A stretch of 64,000 bases of DNA, taken from Fidelibacterota bacterium. GTDB lineage: Bacteria > Fidelibacterota > Marinisomatia > SCGC-AAA003-L08 > D37C17. The notes under the pieces were generated by a model. It did no database searches and was not told the DNA's origin. It saw nothing but the letters and a program-made list of their open reading frames with translations. Every line of letters starts with the position of its first letter. The first letter of the stretch is position 1. Of the stretch, positions 51,989-59,490 are shown in pieces. The DNA lies in contig PBEF01000011.1 of assembly GCA_002717625.1 (NCBI GenBank), positions 35,758 through 99,757 of the forward strand, read 5' to 3'. Both the position numbers and the translations under genes were made by a program.

Positions 51989-53662
51989 ATGAGCGAACAT
52001 CATCAAGAAAGTTTTTGGACTAAATATGTATTCTCACAAGACCATAAGTGGATTGGTATTCAATATGGTGTAACAGCGTTATTTTTTATGTTGTTTGGTT
52101 TTGCCCTAATGATAGTTATGCGTTATCAAATGGTGCATGCTGGAACAATTTCTCCTGATACCTATAATTCATTTGGAGCTATGCACGGAACAATTATGGT
52201 TTTCTTAGGAGTTGTACCTGTTATTGTTGGAGCATATGGGAATTATCTTGTTCCTCTACAAATAGGAGCTCCTGATATGGCATTTCCTAAACTTAATATG
52301 GCTAGTTATTGGTGCTATTTTTTAGGAGGTGTTACAATGCTGACAGGGTTTGCTCTTCCTGGAGGAGCTGCAAATTCAGGTTGGACATCATATCCCCCCT
52401 TAGCAAATATAGCAACTACAGGGCAAACTGTTTGGCTGCTAGGGATGCTATTTTTAATTGCTTCTTCATTATTAGGTTCTGTAAATATTATCGTAACAAC
52501 TGTTCAGCTAAGAGTTGAAGGTTTAACTTGGATGAGATTACCTTTTTTTGTTTGGGCCCAGCTTGTAACATCTTTTTTATTAGTACTTGCATTTCCTCCT
52601 CTTCAGGCAGCAGGTATTTTCCAATTAATGGATAGAGTTGTCGGTACTAGCTTTTTTATGCCATCAGGTTTAGTCGTAGGAGGAGAAGTTCATGCTGCTG
52701 CTGGTGGTGGAAGTCCTTTATTATGGCAACATCTTTTTTGGTTTCTAGCTCATCCAGAAGTATATGTTTTAATTTTACCTGCGATGGGTATTGTTGCCGA
52801 AATTTTAGCAAATAATATTAGAAAACCTTTATGGGGATATAGTTTAATGGTTAAATCTGTTATCTTTCTTGGTTTTATGTCTTTTATCGTTTGGGCACAT
52901 CATATGTTCTTAACAGGTATGGGCCAAGGAATGAGTATGTTCTTTGCTATTACAACAATGATTATTTCGGTTCCTTCTGTTATACTATTAACATGTTTTA
53001 TATTATCCCTATGGGGAGGTTCTATACGATATAATACACCCATGTTGTTTGCATTAAGTTTTATTCCTATGTTTGGTATTGGAGGTTTAACAGGTTTGCC
53101 ATTAGGTTTACCTCTATCAGATATTCCTTTGCATGATACTTATTATGTCATTGGACATTTTCATTATGTCGTTGCTCCAGGTACTATATTTGCAATCTTT
53201 GCAGGTATTTATTTTTGGTTTCCAAAAATAACAGGAAAACCACTGAATGAAATTTTAGGGAAAGTACACTTTGCATTTTCATTTTTATTTATGAATTTAT
53301 TTTTTATGCCTATGTTTTTCCAAGGATTAGCAGGTTTATCAAGAAGATTATCTGATGGAGGACAATCATATGCTCATGCACAGGGAGTTATTCATTATAA
53401 TGACTTTATGATGTATGCATCTTGGGGTTTAGCTGTTGCACAGCTTCCATTTATTATTAATATTATTATGACATTGATAAAAAAGACAGATGAAAATCCA
53501 GATCCTAATCCATGGGAGGCAACTACATTAGAATGGACAGCTGCTCCATCACCACCTGTTGGTCATGGTAACTTTCCTGAAATACCATCTGTTTACAGAG
53601 GTGCTTATGATTATAGTGTCCCTGGTAAAGATAAAGATTTTATACCGCAAAATGAAAATTAG
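51989..53662 (+). CDS. ctaD: Cytochrome c oxidase subunit I (haem-copper oxidase)
   Basis: 557-aa A-type haem-copper oxidase core subunit with 12 helices. The low-spin haem His lies in FGAMHGTIMVF, CuB and the cross-linked Tyr in LAHPEVYVLILP, CuB His pair in WAHHMF, and the haem a/a3 ligands in GHFHYVV. AHPEVY identifies the A-type. AGGAG (51979-51983) precedes the ATG. First of a subunit I-III-IV-x-y-II series. Confidence 0.96.
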   Translation: MSEHHQESFWTKYVFSQDHKWIGIQYGVTALFFMLFGFALMIVMRYQMVHAGTISPDTYNSFGAMHGTIMVFLGVVPVIVGAYGNYLVPLQIGAPDMAFPKLNMASYWCYFLGGVTMLTGFALPGGAANSGWTSYPPLANIATTGQTVWLLGMLFLIASSLLGSVNIIVTTVQLRVEGLTWMRLPFFVWAQLVTSFLLVLAFPPLQAAGIFQLMDRVVGTSFFMPSGLVVGGEVHAAAGGGSPLLWQHLFWFLAHPEVYVLILPAMGIVAEILANNIRKPLWGYSLMVKSVIFLGFMSFIVWAHHMFLTGMGQGMSMFFAITTMIISVPSVILLTCFILSLWGGSIRYNTPMLFALSFIPMFGIGGLTGLPLGLPLSDIPLHDTYYVIGHFHYVVAPGTIFAIFAGIYFWFPKITGKPLNEILGKVHFAFSFLFMNLFFMPMFFQGLAGLSRRLSDGGQSYAHAQGVIHYNDFMMYASWGLAVAQLPFIINIIMTLIKKTDENPDPNPWEATTLEWTAAPSPPVGHGNFPEIPSVYRGAYDYSVPGKDKDFIPQNEN

Positions 53663-53676
53663 GAGTATTTAAATTT

Positions 53677-54267
53677 ATGAAAATACCATATAATGAAGAA
53701 TTAAGACCTGATACGGGTTTATATAATGCTAAGCTTGGGATTTGGCTGTTTTTAGCATCTGAGGTTATGCTGTTTGGGGCATTATTCTCAGCATATATTA
53801 TGCTTAGGTCAAGTAATCCTTATTGGTTTGATATTAAAACAATATTAGATGTACCTTTAGCTACATTTAATACTGTTTTATTGATAAGTTCTAGCGTAAC
53901 TATGGTTATGTCTTGGGTTTCATTAAAATTGAAAGATTTAAATAAATTTAAACTTTATCTTGGTTTAACTTTATTATGTTCTTTTGGTTTTTTAATTGTT
54001 AAATATTTTGAATATTCAGCGAAGTTTGCACATGGTTATCTTCCTAGTTATAGTACTTCTTTAGCATGTTATTTTACAATGACAGGTTTGCATGTTATAC
54101 ATGTTATTGGTGGTATAGTTGTGTTTTTATATTTATTGGGTCCTGGTATTAAAATGTGGGATTCTGAGCCTGAAAGATATACTAATAGAATAGAAGTAAT
54201 AGGTCTTTATTGGCATTTTGTTGATTTGGTATGGATATTTTTATTTCCATCACTTTATTTATTATAA
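53677..54267 (+). CDS. ctaE: Cytochrome c oxidase subunit III
   Basis: 196-aa membrane protein with five helices. KLGIWLFLASEVMLFGALFSAYIMLR, GLHVIHVIGGIV and the C-terminal YWHFVDLVWIFLFPSLYLL are diagnostic of subunit III, which stabilises the subunit I core and may guide O2. It lacks the first two helices of longer forms. GGAG precedes the ATG. Confidence 0.95.
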   Translation: MKIPYNEELRPDTGLYNAKLGIWLFLASEVMLFGALFSAYIMLRSSNPYWFDIKTILDVPLATFNTVLLISSSVTMVMSWVSLKLKDLNKFKLYLGLTLLCSFGFLIVKYFEYSAKFAHGYLPSYSTSLACYFTMTGLHVIHVIGGIVVFLYLLGPGIKMWDSEPERYTNRIEVIGLYWHFVDLVWIFLFPSLYLL

Positions 54268-54284
54268 TTTTAAAGGAGCTTTAA

Positions 54285-54647
54285 ATGAGCGAAGATATTA
54301 GACATCATATAAAAACATATAGGAATGTATTTATTTCATTATTGATATTAACTGTACTTACAGTAGCTGTTTCGTATATACACTTTTCGTATTTATGGTT
54401 AGGTCTTTTTGTAGGTTTAGCTATAGCTTCTTTTAAAGGCTATTTAGTTGCATCTGAGTTTATGCACCTTAAAGATGAAAAAAATTGGATTTATGGTACG
54501 CTTATTATGACGGTATTATTCTTGTTTGTTCTATTGTTTATGCCGTTATCTTGGCATTCAAATAGTGTGGGTTATGGTAATGGTGCATATGAGAATGTTT
54601 CACATGGTGGAAATGATGATGTCCATCATCATGAGGAGGGACATTAG
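54285..54647 (+). CDS. ctaF: Cytochrome c oxidase subunit IV (bacterial type)
   Basis: 120 aa with three helices, the size and position of the prokaryotic subunit IV family (VFISLLILTVLTVAVSYIHF, GLAIASFKGYLVASEFMHL, TVLFLFVLLFMPLSW). The C-terminal tail is His-rich (DDVHHHEEGH), which could bind copper. AAAGGAGC precedes the ATG. The stop TAG overlaps the GTG of the next gene. Confidence 0.88.
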   Translation: MSEDIRHHIKTYRNVFISLLILTVLTVAVSYIHFSYLWLGLFVGLAIASFKGYLVASEFMHLKDEKNWIYGTLIMTVLFLFVLLFMPLSWHSNSVGYGNGAYENVSHGGNDDVHHHEEGH

Positions 54648-54844
54648 TGTCATTAAGAATGTTTCATATTGTATTTGTAACTATTTCAAGTTTACTTATG
54701 CTTTATATGTCTGGATGGGCTTATGTAATGTGGGATTATTATGCTGATACATCATATCTATCTTATCTTGTATTTGGTATTTTAGGTTTAATTATTTTAG
54801 GTGTTTATTGTCAGTTGTTTATTAAAAAATATAAAAATATTTAG
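54647..54844 (+). CDS. Small two-helix membrane protein of the oxidase operon
   Basis: 65 aa from GTG 54647, coupled to subunit IV by a TAGTG overlap. Two hydrophobic helices (about 7-28 and 36-58) with a short WDYYADTSYL loop and a basic end. No family name known to me. Position between subunits IV and II implies a small structural or assembly subunit. Confidence 0.65.
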   Translation: MSLRMFHIVFVTISSLLMLYMSGWAYVMWDYYADTSYLSYLVFGILGLIILGVYCQLFIKKYKNI

Positions 54845-54845
54845 T

Positions 54846-55061
54846 ATGTATAAAGTTCTTTTTATTAATCTGTTTTTTTCGTTTTTATATCCTTGTGCTG
54901 TGTGTTATGGTGCTCCAGATCACCCAGTAACTGAAGGTATAAATAATGCTATTATGTTTTTATTAGCAACAATTACATTTGTTTTATTATGTATAGTAGG
55001 AAGTATTTTTACATTAATGAAAAGAGCTAGAGCTGTTGAAATTAAAAGGAGTTCTAAATGA
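54846..55061 (+). CDS. Small membrane protein with CAVCYG motif in the oxidase operon
   Basis: 71 aa from ATG 54846, one base after the previous stop; an in-frame ATG at 54801 lies inside the previous gene and is not needed. Signal-like helix, then CAVCYGAPDHPVTEGINNA, then a second helix (about 36-57) and a basic tail. Proteins with a CxVCYG/CFG motif followed by a helix are frequent in FCB-group oxidase clusters; the Cys pair could bind copper. Function unproven. The stop overlaps the ctaC start (ATGA). Confidence 0.72.
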   Translation: MYKVLFINLFFSFLYPCAVCYGAPDHPVTEGINNAIMFLLATITFVLLCIVGSIFTLMKRARAVEIKRSSK

Positions 55062-55966
55062 TAGATAGAATAGGCCAATTTTTTAGTGATAAATTTCTTG
55101 ATTTCCCTAAAGATGCATCTCTTTATGGATATAAAACAGATGTCTTAAATGGATGGGTACATATTTTAATGTTGATTTTATTTGTATTTTGGGGAATATT
55201 CTTGATTTATGTATTAGTTAGATTCTCTAAATCAAATAATCCTAAAGCTTCACATGATGGAATGAAAGGCACTTTTTCAAAATATGTAGAAGGTGGAATT
55301 ATTACTTTTGAGGTATTCTTATTGTTTGCTTTAGCAATTCCAGGTTATTCTGATTTAAAATTTGAAGGCATAGACCAAAAAGAAGAAGATGAAGTTGAAG
55401 TACGTGTTATTGCACAGCAATTCCAATGGAATATTCATTACCCTGGAGAGGATGGTGTTTTTGGGCAAACTTATGCTGATTCTGTTGATGATGGTTCTCA
55501 AAACTTTATTGGATTAAGTCGAGAGGGCTATGGGGCAGATGATATTGTTACAATGAATCAATTACATGTCCCTAAAAATAGAAAAATAAAAATAAGATTA
55601 TCTTCTCGTGATGTGATACATAGTTTCTTTTTACCAGAGATGCGTGTAAAACAAGATGCGATGCCTGGAATGGAAATCCCTATTTATTTTACTGCTACTA
55701 TGTCAAGTGATGAGTATCTGGAATATCTAAAAGAGAATGATCAAATAAGATATAATAATAAGCTTGATAAAGATAATGATACCTATAATAGTTTACCAGA
55801 ATCAGTAAAAGACTCATACTATAGGGGCTATCAAATTGCTTGTGCTCAATTATGTGGTAATTCACATTATTTTATGAAAGGTTATTTAACAGTTCACGAA
55901 CAAGATGAATTTGATATTTGGCTTGAAGATAACAAGCCTGAAGAGGAAGAGGAAGAAGAGTGGTAG
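55058..55966 (+). CDS. ctaC: Cytochrome c oxidase subunit II
   Basis: 302-aa CuA-bearing subunit. Two helices (about 32-54 and 82-98), then a cupredoxin domain with IAQQFQWNIHYPG (aromatic electron-entry site), His188 in DVIHSFFLPEMRVKQDAMPG, and the CuA set Cys262, Cys266, His270, Met273 in CAQLCGNSHYFM. No cytochrome c domain is fused, so it takes electrons from a separate cytochrome, possibly the octahaem or lipoprotein cytochrome encoded nearby. An acidic tail ends in Glu-rich residues, like that of the octahaem protein. Last gene before a terminator. Confidence 0.95.
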   Translation: MIDRIGQFFSDKFLDFPKDASLYGYKTDVLNGWVHILMLILFVFWGIFLIYVLVRFSKSNNPKASHDGMKGTFSKYVEGGIITFEVFLLFALAIPGYSDLKFEGIDQKEEDEVEVRVIAQQFQWNIHYPGEDGVFGQTYADSVDDGSQNFIGLSREGYGADDIVTMNQLHVPKNRKIKIRLSSRDVIHSFFLPEMRVKQDAMPGMEIPIYFTATMSSDEYLEYLKENDQIRYNNKLDKDNDTYNSLPESVKDSYYRGYQIACAQLCGNSHYFMKGYLTVHEQDEFDIWLEDNKPEEEEEEEW

Positions 55967-55991
55967 AATAGTTTTTATTATACAGAAAAAT

Positions 55992-56023
55992 AAAAGCCTC
56001 TTTATTCTAAGAGGCTTTTTTTT
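55992..56023 (+). terminator. Rho-independent terminator after the oxidase operon
   Basis: AAAAGCCTCTT (55992-56002) pairs with AAGAGGCTTTT (56009-56019) around a six-base loop and runs into a stretch of T to 56023. It lies 25 bases after the subunit II stop and is the clearest terminator in the window. Confidence 0.92.
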
Positions 56024-56031
56024 AAGTGATT

Positions 56032-56247
56032 ATGATAGATAAACAGCATAAAGTAGAAGTAAAATATGAATCCCCATTTAGTATATTTATTAATAGAGTA
56101 TTATCTATCGCTAAATCTATTATAAAGCCATTAATAGCTCTTTTAATAGTTCTTGTAGGCCTTTATATAGTAGGATATCTAATTTTAATATTTATTTTGC
56201 TTCTTATAGCAATTTTTATTTACAAAAAAATAAAAAGTATTATATGA
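56032..56247 (+). CDS. Small membrane protein, hypothetical
   Basis: 71 codons from ATG 56032 (a GTG at 56026 is also in frame). Polar N-terminus, then two closely spaced hydrophobic helices (about 33-50 and 51-66) and a basic end. It lies directly after the oxidase terminator with no visible ribosome-binding site and overlaps the convergent gene by eight bases. Could be a real small membrane protein or chance frame. Confidence 0.4.
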   Translation: MIDKQHKVEVKYESPFSIFINRVLSIAKSIIKPLIALLIVLVGLYIVGYLILIFILLLIAIFIYKKIKSII

Positions 56248-56761
56248 TTCTACCAAAGGTAAGTTGAAAATTACCTTTATCAATATCATCTGAAGAAAAA
56301 TGATAAGAAGCAGCAACACTCATTTTACCTTTTCTCTTCCAAATTTTTCCAAGTGCCCAAATAGAATTATCTTTATCATTACTATCACTTGAAAAGCTTA
56401 GCCATGAATTACCTCTTATAAATTTCAATCCTAAAAAGTCTGATTGGTCAGAGTCTAGCTCTCTAGCCCAGCTTAATGATAAACTTTCACCCATCCACCA
56501 TCTGAATTGTGCAGATTTAGAGCTTTCTAGGAATTGATCTCCTAATTCTCTACCAATATTGAAGCTCATTTCTATTCTCTCGGTGATAGAAAAGTCTAAT
56601 CCAAGATTTGTGTAAATTCCAGAACCTAAAGCGTCAACATTATTAACAAAAGAAATCCACATAGCAGATTTTTCTGATCCTAGTTGATACCCAGTTGGTC
56701 TCTCTGTAAAACAAAAAGAAAAACTGAATGCTAAAATAGTAGTTAAAAATATTTTTTTCAT
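56240..56761 (-). CDS. Exported beta-rich protein, paralogue of the next gene
   Basis: 173 aa with a signal peptide (1-18, FAFSFSFCFTERP region). The mature part is built of alternating short beta-strands (IYTNLGLDFSITERIEMSFNIG, SLSLSWARELDS, MSVAASYHFSS, GNFQLTFGRII) ending in an aromatic/hydrophobic strand, like a small outer-membrane barrel or lipid-binding beta protein. It shares layout and several phrases with 56830-57381 (LSWARELDSDQSDFL against LSWSRDLFDDFEEND; GKIWKRKGKMSVAASY against GKIWTFEMGTSIGISY). Function unknown. Confidence 0.7.
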   Translation of the reverse strand: MKKIFLTTILAFSFSFCFTERPTGYQLGSEKSAMWISFVNNVDALGSGIYTNLGLDFSITERIEMSFNIGRELGDQFLESSKSAQFRWWMGESLSLSWARELDSDQSDFLGLKFIRGNSWLSFSSDSNDKDNSIWALGKIWKRKGKMSVAASYHFSSDDIDKGNFQLTFGRII

Positions 56762-56829
56762 TTACGAATCTCCCGATTTAAAGTAATAAGTTATTAATTA
56801 AATGAAGAATTATAAAAATAAATCTTTAT

Positions 56830-57381
56830 TTAAAATGTATATCCTAAATCTACAGCTAATATACCTTTATCAATTCCTGCATCTGATCCAAAGCTAGCTT
56901 CATATGAAATTCCAATAGAAGTTCCCATTTCAAATGTCCATATTTTCCCAACTTGGATTAAATCAAATTCAAAATCATTTCCATTTACACTTAAACCACC
57001 AAAGCCTCCATAAAGCGTATTGTTTGAGTACCCCGTAAACCATAGTTTATCTTCGTCATTTTCTTCGAAATCATCAAATAAATCTCTAGACCAAGATAGG
57101 CCTACATTCCATTTTTCCATTTTATAATGGTAGGTTAATTCAAGTCCTTTCCAAGCCTTACTATTTGTTTCTCCCATATTAAGAGCAACTTCAAGACCTA
57201 TTGTTGTCATATAATCAAAACCAATGTTAAAATCACCTTTAAAATCCTCAACATCACTATCAAGAGTTGCAATTTCATATGATAGCCAAGCACCCATTCC
57301 AGGTTCTTCTTTAGAGGTCAACATTCCTGTATTAGCAAAAATAAAGCCTATCAAAGTTGTAATTAATAGTATTTTTTTCAT
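56830..57381 (-). CDS. Exported beta-rich protein, paralogue of the previous gene
   Basis: 183 aa. I start at the ATG at 57381 (MKKILLITTLIGFIFANTG), which gives a normal signal peptide and lies behind GGGAGT at 57387-57392; the longer frame to 57444 adds a non-signal extension. The mature protein is beta-strand rich and ends in Phe (AVDLGYTF), as outer-membrane barrels do. The match to the neighbouring gene suggests a tandem duplication. Function unknown. Confidence 0.7.
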   Translation of the reverse strand: MKKILLITTLIGFIFANTGMLTSKEEPGMGAWLSYEIATLDSDVEDFKGDFNIGFDYMTTIGLEVALNMGETNSKAWKGLELTYHYKMEKWNVGLSWSRDLFDDFEENDEDKLWFTGYSNNTLYGGFGGLSVNGNDFEFDLIQVGKIWTFEMGTSIGISYEASFGSDAGIDKGILAVDLGYTF

Positions 57382-57467
57382 GTATTGATACTCCCTTTTT
57401 GTATAGCTGTGTCGTAATTTAAAAAGATTAGAATAGTTGAACAATCTTATTGTTAATAATTAAATAA

Positions 57468-59012
57468 TTAATCTAAGATTGTATTAAGAAGTAAAACGAT
57501 GTCTTGTACATTGATAAGATTATCATTGTTGTAATCAGCAGCATTACTTTCCATACTATCAGGTGTATCGCTACCAAGAACAAAGTTAATAATCATAACT
57601 ACATCTAGAATATTAAGCACTTCATCAAAATTAACATCTCCTGGTGCAGTAGGGTTCCCAATTGTAATATATTCTACATGTGGTTCACCTGTTTGTCCAT
57701 AAATATTTGTAATTGTTAATGATAACTCATATTCTCCAGGATTAGCATATGTGTATTCATTGAATCCATAGAAATTAGTTTCTGTACTTCCATCCCCATA
57801 ATCCCAAGTCCAAGATTCAATTTCCTCTTCATTAACAACTTCTGATAAATCTATTAGAATTACAGTCATTTCGGAAACTTCAACTTCAAATAAAGCTAGA
57901 GGATTCTCATATGTTTCTGGAACGAGGTTAATTAAAGCATTTTGCCATGTATCAAAGCCGTTAAGATAAGGCAGACTATAATAGCCATTACTCCAGCCTC
58001 CCCAACCCCAATTACAATGCATGTTGTTTCCCTGATATCCATCGACATTCCAAGCATGACCACCATTACCATATGAATCACTAAAGCCACTAAATAAGAT
58101 AGGCTTGTTGTTATCTAATTCATTTTTTAGAATATTTCGAAACTCTGCTGTAGTATCATAATCATCAGCATCTACGCTTTGTATGGAATCTCCATATTTA
58201 AAGAATGTCTTCATTGCATATTCAGCAGAGGGGTAAACTCCTTGACATTGAGCTCCTGATCCACCGCTTTCATAATCCATATTAACAGCAACACCACAAT
58301 GATAAAGCAGTAGTCTAGATGGGTCTGTTGCGTAAGTTGCTGCCATATTATCAAAATCATAGTAAGCTTGTCCAAAATCTACCTCAAGCATACCCAAGTC
58401 ATCTTCTAAATAATAGTTTGAACCTTGACCTTGTTCTGGGTAACCCCAGTAATGCATTATTTGACCCATTGAGATAGCAACACAGCCTAAAGGTCCATTA
58501 AAGCCTGTTTCAGATGTTAATATGTTATTCCATGATCCAGATTGATCAAATTCAGCATCAATAAGAGGGCTAACATTTCTTGTATTAGAATTATCTGTAG
58601 GATTATTAATAGATAAATAATTGTCCCATTCATTTACTATATCAGTAGAACGCTCTTCATTAGAATCTCTTGAGATAATTATTTGACTTTTATATGTATC
58701 AATTACACTCGTCAAGCTAGAAGGCATATTATCTAATTTAAAATCATTTTCAAAGCCATATGCTATAAGAGGATACGCCTTATCATTAGCAGATAAAATA
58801 ATAAACCCTTTTGGCTCTAAATGGTATATGTAGAGAAGAGGGGAGACCTCATCTGATATAATATTATAATTTCTAATTTTAAAATTATCTTGATTACGAC
58901 TATCATGGAATTTCCCAAATATATTCTTAGCAACATTAATAGACGTATCAAGGCCTATTTGTGCTGCATATGTAAAAGCAAAAAGTATAATATATGTTAA
59001 TTTTAGCTTCAT
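57468..59012 (-). CDS. Secreted C10 (streptopain-type) cysteine protease with PKD and dockerin modules
   Basis: 514 aa. Signal peptide (1-16), a propeptide/Spi-like region (about 25-130, with SPLLYIYHLEPKGFIILSAND), a C10 peptidase domain with catalytic Cys177 in GPLGCVAISMGQIMHYW and His319 in GGHAWNVDGYQGN, then NWGWGGWSNGYY. A PKD domain follows (about 372-445, WTWDYGDGSTE), then two dockerin-like repeats (GDVNFDEVLNILDVVMII and ADYNNDNLINVQDIVLLL). It is probably exported and digests external protein. C10 peptidases are typical of Bacteroidetes and Streptococcus. Confidence 0.88.
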   Translation of the reverse strand: MKLKLTYIILFAFTYAAQIGLDTSINVAKNIFGKFHDSRNQDNFKIRNYNIISDEVSPLLYIYHLEPKGFIILSANDKAYPLIAYGFENDFKLDNMPSSLTSVIDTYKSQIIISRDSNEERSTDIVNEWDNYLSINNPTDNSNTRNVSPLIDAEFDQSGSWNNILTSETGFNGPLGCVAISMGQIMHYWGYPEQGQGSNYYLEDDLGMLEVDFGQAYYDFDNMAATYATDPSRLLLYHCGVAVNMDYESGGSGAQCQGVYPSAEYAMKTFFKYGDSIQSVDADDYDTTAEFRNILKNELDNNKPILFSGFSDSYGNGGHAWNVDGYQGNNMHCNWGWGGWSNGYYSLPYLNGFDTWQNALINLVPETYENPLALFEVEVSEMTVILIDLSEVVNEEEIESWTWDYGDGSTETNFYGFNEYTYANPGEYELSLTITNIYGQTGEPHVEYITIGNPTAPGDVNFDEVLNILDVVMIINFVLGSDTPDSMESNAADYNNDNLINVQDIVLLLNTILD

Positions 59013-59080
59013 TCTTGTTAGAATATAGTAAGGTTTTTAATTATATAAAAAATATGATTTGTAATAAAATGTACCGATTT

Positions 59081-59386
59081 TTAGAAATATTTTGCTAAAG
59101 GAATTATTTTCCTAGATACAACTTTATTATTATAAGTATCAAATACTGTTTCTAATATCATATGCGATGAGCTAATATCATCTAACCCCAACTCTTTTAA
59201 TAATTTATTTCCAGCTTTATTATCAACTATTGTTTGAAATATTTGATATTTACCATGATTATGCTTGCTAGCTAACTGTTTAAACTCTGTTTTATTCTTT
59301 TGTGTTTCAATTCGAGTTTGGCCCATGAATAGGAATAAGCAAATAACCCCCAATGCACCTATTAGTATTGATTTTATTTCATTCAT
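59081..59386 (-). CDS. Small membrane-anchored protein, unknown
   Basis: 101 aa with one N-terminal helix (about 4-22, ILIGALGVICLFLFMG) and a soluble part (QLASKHNHGKYQIFQTIVDN, ILETVFDTYNNKVVSRKIIP). AAAGGAGC (59394-59401 on the minus strand) precedes the ATG. The soluble part looks like a one-domain alpha/beta protein. No family recognised. Confidence 0.65.
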   Translation of the reverse strand: MNEIKSILIGALGVICLFLFMGQTRIETQKNKTEFKQLASKHNHGKYQIFQTIVDNKAGNKLLKELGLDDISSSHMILETVFDTYNNKVVSRKIIPLAKYF

Positions 59387-59490
59387 TTGAAGCTCCTTTT
59401 ATTTAATGTTTAAGTTTATATAAATCTTTTAACTATTATTTTTATATGATATTTACATCTATCATTTAAGGGCAGTTAGTATTATCAAGA

